DNA of 64,000 nucleotides from Acrocarpospora corrugata (GTDB lineage: Bacteria; Actinomycetota; Actinomycetes; Streptosporangiales; Streptosporangiaceae): NCBI RefSeq assembly GCF_009687845.1, contig NZ_BLAD01000037.1, forward strand, positions 251,567 through 315,566, given 5' to 3'. The notes under the pieces are model-generated. The model was not told the DNA's origin, searched no databases, and saw nothing but the letters and a program-made list of their open reading frames with translations. The position numbers and the translations under genes are program-made. Each line of letters opens with the position of its first letter. Position 1 is the stretch's first letter. Positions 34,729 to 42,832 of this stretch are shown here, in pieces.

Positions 34729-36078
34729 TTATGTGGAGGCGGTCAATTCGGTCAGGAGCCTGGCGAAGTTGGCCGGGAGGGCATGGATTTCGGCGGGGGA
34801 GAAACGGGTCACCCGGCCGGTGAAAGCGAGTTCGTATTCGTCGCCGCGGGGGGTGGCGGTCATCGCCAGGTCGAGGGTGGCGTCGTCGACCTCGTGGTCC
34901 CAGACCTGGGCGGTCAGGCCGTCCCAGTCGGCGGGGGGCTTGGGGTCCTCGCGGTGCACGAAGGACGCCTGGAAGACCGGGTGCACACCGGGGATGCGGG
35001 CGATCCCGGCCCGGGAGACGAGGGTGTCGAAGGGGATCTCGTTCGCCAGGGCGCCGGCGGCGGCCTCGCGGACGCGGGTGACCAGGGCGGGGAAGCTCTG
35101 CCCTGCCGGTTGCGCGACCCGGAGCGGGATCATGTTGACGAATGTGCCGACCACGGATTCGAGTTCGCGGCGGGTGCGGGAGGCGGACACGATGCCCACG
35201 GTGACGTCGCGGTGGCCGGTCATCCGCTGGAGCAGCACCACGTAGGCCGCGCACAGGGCGACGAACGGCGTGGTCGGCCCGCCGGCGACGCGGCGCAGGC
35301 GGTTGACGGCCTCCCGGTCGACCCTGACCATGGCGGTGGCTCCCGCGCGGGCGGCGGTCTCGGGCGGCTTGCCGCCGAACAGCGGCGGCGGCAGCGCGCG
35401 CAGGCGTTCGGTCCAGTACGGCAGGCGTTCCGGCAGCCGCCGGGCGCTGCGCTCGGCCGACCAGGCCGCGTAGTCGGCGTACTGCACGGCGGGCACGGCG
35501 GGCTGCGCGCCGGAGTAGAGCGCGGCGAGATCATCGGCCATGATCGCGAGCGAGCCGCCGTCGGCGGCGATGTGATGGCAGACCAGGAACAGCCGGTGCT
35601 CATCGGCGGAGATCCGGTAGAGGGTCAGCCGCAGCAGCGGCCCCGACGTCACCGGGAACCGCTCCGCGCTGGCCGCCCTGGCCATGGTGAGCGCGGCCGG
35701 CTCGCGCTCCCCGGCGGGCAGCCCGCTCAGGTCGACGAACTCGAACGGCGCGGGCAGGCCGGGCCGCACGCTCTGGTACGGCTCGCCGTCCGCCAGCGTG
35801 TAGATCGTGTGCAGCGCCTCGTGCCGGGCGACCAGCGCCGTGAAAGTCCCCGCCAGCCGGGCCAGGTCGAGCGGCCCGGTGAGGCGCACGCCGAGCGTGA
35901 CGTTGGGCGCGGCGGTCGGGTCGGACTGCTGGGCGAGCCAGATTCGGCGCTGTTCGTGGGAGCACGCGAGCGGCGAGCCGTCCCGTGGGAGAGGGGTCAC
36001 GCCCTGCGGAGCGGCTTTCCGGGCGAGCAGCTTGGCAACCAGTTCGCGTCGGCGATCGGCCTGCTCGGGCAGGGGCAT
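34729..36078 (-). CDS. Stand-alone NRPS condensation-domain protein
   Basis: 449 residues from the ATG at 36078 (MPLPEQADRRRELVAKLLAR). A longer reading to 36132 would run through the CelR-type operator and is rejected. A single C domain carries the active HHIAADG (His168, His169, Asp173), the early LACSHEQRRIWLAQQ motif and the latch-region motif VGTFVNMIPLR. No A or T domain. It may condense the starter unit or act in trans for a module with a defective C domain. It is divergent from the main NRPS gene, each promoter having its own operator. Confidence 0.88.
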   Translation of the reverse strand: MPLPEQADRRRELVAKLLARKAAPQGVTPLPRDGSPLACSHEQRRIWLAQQSDPTAAPNVTLGVRLTGPLDLARLAGTFTALVARHEALHTIYTLADGEPYQSVRPGLPAPFEFVDLSGLPAGEREPAALTMARAASAERFPVTSGPLLRLTLYRISADEHRLFLVCHHIAADGGSLAIMADDLAALYSGAQPAVPAVQYADYAAWSAERSARRLPERLPYWTERLRALPPPLFGGKPPETAARAGATAMVRVDREAVNRLRRVAGGPTTPFVALCAAYVVLLQRMTGHRDVTVGIVSASRTRRELESVVGTFVNMIPLRVAQPAGQSFPALVTRVREAAAGALANEIPFDTLVSRAGIARIPGVHPVFQASFVHREDPKPPADWDGLTAQVWDHEVDDATLDLAMTATPRGDEYELAFTGRVTRFSPAEIHALPANFARLLTELTAST

Positions 36079-36116
36079 CCTGGGCTCCGCTCTGATTCCG
36101 GGTACGGCAGAGAGGC

Positions 36117-36132
36117 TTGGGAGCGCTCCCAA
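36117..36132. promoter_or_regulatory. CelR/CebR-type operator, box 1
   Basis: TTGGGAGCGCTCCCAA is a perfect 16-bp palindrome containing the exact 14-mer TGGGAGCGCTCCCA known for CelR of Thermobifida and CebR of Streptomyces. It lies 39 bp before the condensation gene start and 4 bp after a minus-strand -10 (TATGCT, 36141-36136), with a -35 TTGACG at 36166-36161 (19-bp spacer). Repressor bound here would block initiation. Confidence 0.85.
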
Positions 36133-36245
36133 ATCAGCATAGAAGAAGCGGCCCGGGGCGCGTCAACCCCCAATTCGGTGCGAACTAAATATTCGCAGTT
36201 GAAGGCCGTATTTTCGGTGAAATTTTCTGAAATATGGATGATCTA

Positions 36246-36274
36246 TTGACGCCACCACACGGTAATTCTAGCCT
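36246..36274 (+). promoter_or_regulatory. Promoter of the main NRPS operon
   Basis: -35 TTGACG (36246-36251) and -10 TAGCCT (36269-36274) are separated by exactly 17 bp. The predicted transcription start near 36281 falls on the first base of operator box 2. The 5' untranslated leader to the ATG at 36386 is about 105 nt. Confidence 0.7.
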
Positions 36275-36280
36275 CAGAAA

Positions 36281-36300
36281 GCGTGGGAGCGTTCCCACGC
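36281..36300. promoter_or_regulatory. CelR/CebR-type operator, box 2
   Basis: GCGTGGGAGCGTTCCCACGC, a 20-bp palindrome with a single mismatch. Its core TGGGAGCGTTCCCA (36284-36297) differs from the consensus 14-mer at one base. It sits immediately downstream of the NRPS -10, covering +1 to about +20. The same core, reversed, occurs at 61301-61314. Confidence 0.85.
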
Positions 36301-36385
36301 CCCGCACGCTCCCCCTTCTGGCGGTGCGGCTTTTTCTGATGCCTGCCCTCTGGTTGCCTGACCACCGGCTTGGGAGACACGAGCG

Positions 36386-39300
36386 ATGACCGAAACGACC
36401 GGAGTGCACCCGCGTACCGAGTTGGCGCTGCCGGACGTGCCGACGATCGTCGATCTCTTCGAGGATCAGGTCGCGGCAGGCCCCGACCGGGTCGCGGTGG
36501 TCGCGCGCGCCCGCACCCTGACCTACGCCGAGCTGAACGGGGCGGCTGACGCGGTGGCGGCGCGACTGCAGGCCGCCGGGATCGGTCCCGGGGAGCTGGT
36601 CGCGCTGTTCGCGGACCGTTCCGCGGAGATGCTGGCCGGGCTGCTGGGCGTGCTGAAGGCGGGCGCGGCCTACCTGCCGCTGGACCCCGGCTATCCGGCG
36701 GCCAGGATCGCGATGGTGCTGGCCGACTCGGGCGCGCGGGCCGTGCTCACCCTGAGCCACCTGCGCGACAGCCTGCCCGCGTTCACCGGCCCGGTGCTCA
36801 CCCTCGACGAACCCCCCAAAGACACACAGGTCACGAAATATCCGCGCAAAAGGGCTGGCAGGGCGTATGTGCTTTACACGTCCGGCTCCACCGGCCGCCC
36901 CAAAGGCGTCGTCGTCCCGCACGGCGCGCTGCTCAACTTCCTCTGGTCGATGCGCGACATCCTGGACGCGGACTCCGGCCACGCCTGGCTCGCCCTCACC
37001 TCCCTTTCCTTCGATATTTCGGGACTTGAGCTGTACCTGCCGCTGATCACCGGCGGCCGGGTCGTCGTCGCCGACGGCGAGACCGCCCGGGACGGCGGCC
37101 GGCTCCGCGACCTGATCACCCAGCAGGGCGTCACCCATGTCCAGGCCACCCCCTCCGGCTGGCGCGTCCTCCTGGACGCGGGCTTCGCCGGAGGCGTCGT
37201 CGGCCTGGTCGGCGGCGAGGCCCTCCCCGTCGCCCTCGCCAGAACCCTCGCCGACCGCTGCGCCCGCCTGATCAACGTGTACGGCCCCACCGAGACCACG
37301 ATCTGGTCCACCTCCTGGGAGGTCCCCCCGGGCACCGCGTCGGTCAGCATCGGCACCCCCATCGGCAACACCCACGTCCACATCGCCGACGACCGGCTGC
37401 ACCCCGCCGACGAGGGCGAACTCCTGATCGGCGGCGTCGGCGTGGCCGACGGCTACCTCGGCCGCCCCGCCCTGACCGCGGAACGCTTCGTCCCCGACCC
37501 GTACGGCGAGCCGGGCGCCCGCCTCTACCGCACCGGCGACACCGTACGCCGCCGCGACGACGGCACGCTCGACTTCCTCGGCCGCTCCGACAACCAGGTC
37601 AAACTCCGCGGCCACCGGATCGAGCTGGGCGAGATCGAAACCGTCCTGGAGGAGCTCCCCGGCGTCCGGCAGGCGATCGTCACCGTGCACAAGGAGATCC
37701 TCGTCGCCTACGTCGTCGGCGCGGACACCGATCCCAGGGACGCGCTGGCCGAGCGGCTGCCGCCGTACATGGTGCCGTCGGTCGTGGTGCCGATGGCGGC
37801 GATGCCGCTGACCCCGAACGGCAAGGTGGACCGGCTGGCGCTGCCCGCGCCGGTGACCGCGGCCGGGGAGATCGAGCCGCGCACCGAGTCGGAGCGGGTG
37901 GTGGCCGAGGCGTTCGCCGAGGTGCTCGGCCTGGACCGGGTCGGCGCGGAGGCGGACTTCTTCGCGGTCGGCGGGCACTCGCTGCTGGCCACGAAGGTGA
38001 CGGCCCGGCTGACCCGGCGGCTCGGCGTGGAGATCCCGGTCCGGGAGCTGTTCGCGGCCCCGACCGTGGCCGGGCTGGCCGCGATCCTGGACGGCCTGGA
38101 CACCGTGTCGGTGCCGCTGGAGCCGCGCCCGCCCGGCACGCCGGTGCTGCTGTCGCCGGCCCAGGAGCGGCTGTGGTTCCTGCACCGTTTCGACCCGGGC
38201 GACGCCTCCTACAACATGCACCTGACCCGGCTGCTGCGCGGCCCGCTCGACGTCGCCGCGCTCACGGCCGCGCTGGCCGCCGCGCTCGCCCGGCACGAGG
38301 CGCTGCGCACCCGCTTCCCCGACGTGGACGGCCGCCCGGTCGCGGTGATCGAGGAGCCGGGCGAGGTCGTCGTCGAACAGCTGGCGGCGGCCACCGAGGC
38401 GGACGCGCGTGCGCTGCTGTCGGCCCGGGTGAACGCGCCGTTCGACCTGGCGGCCGCCCCGCCGGTGCGGATCTCGCTGGTCCGGCTGGCCTCCGGCGAC
38501 CACGTGCTCTGCGTGGTGTTCCACGCCGTCGCCGGCGACGAGTGGTCGCTGGACGTGCTGGTGGAGGACCTGGCCGACCCGCGCAGGGAGCCGCCGGTGG
38601 TGCAGCACGGCGACGTGGTCGCCTGGCAGCACGGCCGGGAGGCGCTGGGCGCCGGCGCGGACGCGCTCGCGCACTGGCGGGAACGCCTGGCCGGCCTGCC
38701 GGTCCTGAACCTGGCCACCGACCGGCCGCGCCCGCCGGTGGCGTCCCGGCGCGGCCACGCGGTCCGGGTTCGGGTTCCGGTGGCTCCGCTGGAGCAGCTG
38801 GCGCAGCGGCACGGCACGACGTTGTTCAGCGTGCTGCTCGCCGCGTACCAGGCGGTGCTGTCGGCGGAGACCGGCCAGCACGACTTCGCGGTCGGCGCGC
38901 CCACGGCGGGCCGGGGCCGGGTCGAGCTGGAGCCGGTGATCGGTCATCTCGGGAATGTGCTGGTCCTGCGCGCCGACCTGTCCGGAGACCCTTCGTACGG
39001 GGATCTGCTCGCGCGGGCCCGGTCGACCGTGCTGGCGGCGATGGCGCACGAGGAGATCCCGGTCGAACGCCTGCTCGCCGACCTGGAGCTGGCCAGGGAC
39101 ACTGGCCAGACGCCGCTCTACCAGACCGTTCTCGCGCTGGACACGAGGCCGGAGCCTGTCGAGGTGGCGGGCGCGTCCTGCGTGCCGTTCGACCTGGATC
39201 ACGTCCCCGCCCGCTTCGACCTGACTTTGGACGCGTGGCGGACCGCCGAGGCGCTGTCGCTGGTGTTCACCTACGACGCGGCCCTGTTCGACGAGGCCAG

Positions 39301-42300
39301 GATCGAAGCCCTGGCGGCCAGGTTCACCGCCCTGCTGGACGCCGTACACGCCGAACCGGACCGCCCGCTCGCCGACCTGCTGTTCCCGGGCGTCACGCTC
39401 GGCGGCGCGGCCTGGCGGGCCGAAGGGCTGGCCGCGCTCCCGGGCGTCCGCGCCGAGACCGTCGCCGCCCCGCGGACCGGACGCCCGCCCGCCAACCCCG
39501 CGGAACGCCTCATCGCCCGCGTGTTCGGCGAGGTCGTCGGCGTCGACGGGGTCGCCGCGGACGACGACTTCTTCGCGCTCGGCGGCAGATCCCTGCTGGC
39601 CCCCCGCGCCGCCGCCCTGCTCGCCAAGGCGTTCGGCGTCCCGGTCCCGGTCCGGGTGCTGTTCGCCCACCCCACCGTGGCCGGCCTGGCCACCGCGATC
39701 GGCGCCGACCCCGGCGTGATCCCGCTCGAACCCCGCCCCGAGGGCGCCCCCGTGCCGCTGTCGGCGGCCCAGGAGCGGCTGTGGTTCATGGACCACTTCA
39801 CGCCTGGTGACGCCTCCAGCAACATGTACCTGGCCCGGCGTCTGTACGGCCCCATCGACCGGGACCGCTTCGCCGCCGCCTTCACCGCCCTGACGGCCCG
39901 GCACGAATCGCTGCGCACCCGCTTCCCGGCCGAGGACGGCCGCCCCACCGTGGTCATCGACCCGCCGGGCGAGGTCGCGATCGAGTGGGCGGAGCTGACC
40001 GACCGGGAGGCGCGCGCGTTCTGCGCCGAGCGCGTCAACGTCCCGTTCGACCTGGCCGCCGCCCCGCCGATCCGGGTGTCGCTGCTCCGGCTCGGCGCCG
40101 AGGACCATGTGATCTGCGTGGCGATGCATCACATCATCGCCGACGGCTGGTCGGTCAACGTGATGTTCACCGAGCTGGCCGCCCTGTACGAGGGCATCGC
40201 CCTGCCGCCGCTGCCCGTCCAGGCCGGCGACGTGTCGATCTGGCAGCTCCGGCGGGAGGCCCTCGACGAGGGCGAGGCCGCGCTGGCGCACTGGAAGGAG
40301 AAGCTGGCCGGGGTCCCGGTGCTGGAACTGCCGCTGGACCGGCCGCGCCCGCTCGAAATGCTGAGGGTGGGCGCGGTGCACGACCAGCATGTGCCCAGCG
40401 ACCTGGTGGCGGGGCTTGAGTCGGCCGGGCGGGAGAGCGGCGTCACGCTGTTCATGGTGCTGCTGGCCGCCTACCAGGCGCTGCTGGCCCGGCACACCGG
40501 CAGGATGGACTTCGCCGTCGGTTCGCCGACGGCGGCCCGGGGCCGGGTCGAGCTGGAGTCGGTGATCGGGTATCTGGCGCACACGCTGGTGCTGCGCGCC
40601 GACCTGTCCGGCGATCCGCCCTTCCGCGAGCTGCTGCGCCGGACCTGGGCGACGGTCGTGGACGCGCTGGCCCATCAGGAGATCCCGGTCGAACGGCTCA
40701 AGTCCGTCCTGGGCGTACGCCGGGATCTCGGGCAGACCGCCCTGTTCCAGACCATGCTGATCCTGCACAGCCAGACGGCTGAGGGCAACATGCCGGCCAC
40801 GTTCGCGGGGCTGCGGCACGAGCCGTACAACGCGGGCGCCATCAAGACCGCGTTCGACCTGACGCTGACCGCCTGGCCAGCGCCGGACGGGCTCAACCTG
40901 GTCTTCGACTACGACGCGGCGCTGTTCGACGCGCGTACCGTCGAGCGGCTGGCGTCGCGGCTGGTCGAGTGCCTGTACGACATCGCCGCCGACCCGGCCA
41001 CCCGCCTGTCGATGTTGTCGATGCGCACGCTGGAGGACGACGCCGAGCTGACGGCCTGGTCGCGCGGCCCGGAGTTCGCGCCGCCCGCGCCGACCATGCT
41101 CAGCCTGTTCGAGAGCCAGGACCGGGACCGGATCGCCGTCGACGGCCTGACCTATGGCGAACTCGACGAGGAGGCGCGGCGGCTGGCCGTCCGGCTGCGC
41201 GGGCTCGGCGTCGGGCGCGGGGACGTCGTCGGCGTGCTGGCCGAACGGTCGGTGGCGTCGCTGACCGGCCTGCTGGCGGTGATGAAGGCGGGCGCGGCCT
41301 ACCTGCCGCTCGACCCCGCCTACCCGGCGGCCCGGATCGGGTTCGTCCTCGACGACGCCAAGCCGCGCGCGCTGCTCACCGACGGCACCGGCGAGGTGAC
41401 CTGGGACGGCCCGGTCATCCGCCTCGGCGACGGGGAACTCGACGCCGATATCCTTCCCGAGGACTTCGCGCGGGCCGGCTCCGCGAACTTCCACTTCCCG
41501 GAACTCGACGCCGGAATCCGGCCCGAGGACCCGGCCTATGTGCTGTACACCTCCGGCTCGACCGGCCGCCCGAAGGGCGTCGTCGTCCCGCATCGCGCGC
41601 TCGTCAACTTCCTGACCTCGATGCGCGACCTGCTCGGCGCGGGCCCGGACGACGTCTGGCTCGCCCTCACCTCACTTTCCTTCGACATTTCCGGACTTGA
41701 GCTTTATCTGCCGCTGATCACCGGCGGGCGCGCCGTGATGGCCGACAGCGCGCTCGACGGCGAACGGCTCGGCCGCCTGATCACCGAACAGGGCGTCACC
41801 CACATCCAGGCCACCCCCTCCGGCTGGCGCGTCCTTCTCGACGCGGGTTTCGCCGGTGGTGTCGTCGGGCTGGTCGGCGGCGAGGCCCTTCCCTCCGGCC
41901 TCGCCCGCGACCTGCGCGCCCGCGTCGCTCGCCTGGTCAACGTGTACGGCCCGACCGAGACCACCATCTGGTCCACCGCCTGGGAAGTCCCCGAGAACCC
42001 CGCCGAGATCACCATCGGCCGCCCGATCGGCAACACCACGGTCGCCGTGGTCGACGACCAGCTCCGGCCGGTCCCGCCGCGCGCCCCCGGCGAACTCGTC
42101 ATCGGCGGCCTCGGCCTGGCCCACGGCTACCTCGGCCGTCCCGGCCTCACCGCGGAACGCTTCGTCCCCGGACCCGGCGGCACCCGCCTCTACCGCACCG
42201 GCGACCTGGTCCGCTGGCGCTGGGACGGCACCCTCGAATTCCTCGGCCGCAACGACGACCAGGTCAAGGTCCGCGGCCACCGGATCGAGCCCGGCGAGAT

Positions 42301-42832
42301 CGAATCCGTGCTGGAGAGCCTCCCGGGGGTGACCAGGGCGGCGGTCACCGTGCGAGCGGACAACCTCGTCGCGTACGTGGTCGGCGACACCGCCGGACTC
42401 CGCGAGCAGCTGCTCGAACGACTCCCCGCCTCACACCTTCCGAGCCAGTACGTCCGCCTGGACACGCTCCCGCTCACCCCCAACGGCAAACTCGACCGCC
42501 TTGCTCTGCCCGACCCGGAACCTCTCCGCGAAGAGGCGTTCGTCGCCCCCAGAACCGACGCGGAGGCGCTGGTCGCCGACGTGTGGAGCGAGCTGCTCGG
42601 GCTGGAGGGCGTCGGCGCGTTCGACGACTTCTTCCTGCTCGGCGGCCACTCGCTGCTCGCCATCCGGGTGGCCGCCCGGCTCAAGGCGGTGGTCGGCGTG
42701 GACGTGCCGATCCGCGCCATGTTCACCCACACCACCGTCGCCGACCTCGCGGCGACCGTCGAGGACATCCTGCTCGCCGAGCTGGACGACCTGTCCGACG
42801 AGGAAGCCCTGCGCCTCATGGAGGCTCCGTGA
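36386..42832 (+). CDS. NRPS, domain order A-T-C-T-C-A-T
   Basis: 2,148 residues. A1 (about 20-490), T1 with Ser532, C1 (about 580-1000), T2 with Ser1069 (in GGRS rather than GGHS), C2 (about 1115-1540, HHIIADG with His1248, His1249 and Asp1253), A2 (about 1570-2020), T3 with Ser2089. A1 and A2 give the same specificity residues, DILSLGVIW plus the usual Lys, two changes from the published glycine code DILQLGLIWK, so both probably load glycine. C1 reads FHAVAGDEWS (712-721) instead of HHxxxDGWS and looks impaired. The C1-T2 unit has no A domain, so T2 is either loaded in trans or skipped. The stop overlaps the next gene (GTGA). Confidence 0.92.
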   Translation: MTETTGVHPRTELALPDVPTIVDLFEDQVAAGPDRVAVVARARTLTYAELNGAADAVAARLQAAGIGPGELVALFADRSAEMLAGLLGVLKAGAAYLPLDPGYPAARIAMVLADSGARAVLTLSHLRDSLPAFTGPVLTLDEPPKDTQVTKYPRKRAGRAYVLYTSGSTGRPKGVVVPHGALLNFLWSMRDILDADSGHAWLALTSLSFDISGLELYLPLITGGRVVVADGETARDGGRLRDLITQQGVTHVQATPSGWRVLLDAGFAGGVVGLVGGEALPVALARTLADRCARLINVYGPTETTIWSTSWEVPPGTASVSIGTPIGNTHVHIADDRLHPADEGELLIGGVGVADGYLGRPALTAERFVPDPYGEPGARLYRTGDTVRRRDDGTLDFLGRSDNQVKLRGHRIELGEIETVLEELPGVRQAIVTVHKEILVAYVVGADTDPRDALAERLPPYMVPSVVVPMAAMPLTPNGKVDRLALPAPVTAAGEIEPRTESERVVAEAFAEVLGLDRVGAEADFFAVGGHSLLATKVTARLTRRLGVEIPVRELFAAPTVAGLAAILDGLDTVSVPLEPRPPGTPVLLSPAQERLWFLHRFDPGDASYNMHLTRLLRGPLDVAALTAALAAALARHEALRTRFPDVDGRPVAVIEEPGEVVVEQLAAATEADARALLSARVNAPFDLAAAPPVRISLVRLASGDHVLCVVFHAVAGDEWSLDVLVEDLADPRREPPVVQHGDVVAWQHGREALGAGADALAHWRERLAGLPVLNLATDRPRPPVASRRGHAVRVRVPVAPLEQLAQRHGTTLFSVLLAAYQAVLSAETGQHDFAVGAPTAGRGRVELEPVIGHLGNVLVLRADLSGDPSYGDLLARARSTVLAAMAHEEIPVERLLADLELARDTGQTPLYQTVLALDTRPEPVEVAGASCVPFDLDHVPARFDLTLDAWRTAEALSLVFTYDAALFDEARIEALAARFTALLDAVHAEPDRPLADLLFPGVTLGGAAWRAEGLAALPGVRAETVAAPRTGRPPANPAERLIARVFGEVVGVDGVAADDDFFALGGRSLLAPRAAALLAKAFGVPVPVRVLFAHPTVAGLATAIGADPGVIPLEPRPEGAPVPLSAAQERLWFMDHFTPGDASSNMYLARRLYGPIDRDRFAAAFTALTARHESLRTRFPAEDGRPTVVIDPPGEVAIEWAELTDREARAFCAERVNVPFDLAAAPPIRVSLLRLGAEDHVICVAMHHIIADGWSVNVMFTELAALYEGIALPPLPVQAGDVSIWQLRREALDEGEAALAHWKEKLAGVPVLELPLDRPRPLEMLRVGAVHDQHVPSDLVAGLESAGRESGVTLFMVLLAAYQALLARHTGRMDFAVGSPTAARGRVELESVIGYLAHTLVLRADLSGDPPFRELLRRTWATVVDALAHQEIPVERLKSVLGVRRDLGQTALFQTMLILHSQTAEGNMPATFAGLRHEPYNAGAIKTAFDLTLTAWPAPDGLNLVFDYDAALFDARTVERLASRLVECLYDIAADPATRLSMLSMRTLEDDAELTAWSRGPEFAPPAPTMLSLFESQDRDRIAVDGLTYGELDEEARRLAVRLRGLGVGRGDVVGVLAERSVASLTGLLAVMKAGAAYLPLDPAYPAARIGFVLDDAKPRALLTDGTGEVTWDGPVIRLGDGELDADILPEDFARAGSANFHFPELDAGIRPEDPAYVLYTSGSTGRPKGVVVPHRALVNFLTSMRDLLGAGPDDVWLALTSLSFDISGLELYLPLITGGRAVMADSALDGERLGRLITEQGVTHIQATPSGWRVLLDAGFAGGVVGLVGGEALPSGLARDLRARVARLVNVYGPTETTIWSTAWEVPENPAEITIGRPIGNTTVAVVDDQLRPVPPRAPGELVIGGLGLAHGYLGRPGLTAERFVPGPGGTRLYRTGDLVRWRWDGTLEFLGRNDDQVKVRGHRIEPGEIESVLESLPGVTRAAVTVRADNLVAYVVGDTAGLREQLLERLPASHLPSQYVRLDTLPLTPNGKLDRLALPDPEPLREEAFVAPRTDAEALVADVWSELLGLEGVGAFDDFFLLGGHSLLAIRVAARLKAVVGVDVPIRAMFTHTTVADLAATVEDILLAELDDLSDEEALRLMEAP

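Noticed and set aside
34406..35254. A 282-codon minus-strand ORF across the gene-poor gap and the condensation gene
   Set aside because: It is arginine/proline-rich text in a shifted frame of the condensation gene.
36079..36132. Longer start for the stand-alone condensation protein
   Set aside because: It would place the operator palindrome and the promoter inside the coding sequence; the ATG at 36078 begins the normal linker helix.
36185..41593. A 1,802-codon open frame on the minus strand opposite the main NRPS gene
   Set aside because: Its translation is arginine/glycine/histidine-rich low-complexity text with no motif; it is the antisense shadow of a high-GC gene whose plus frame has clear NRPS domains.
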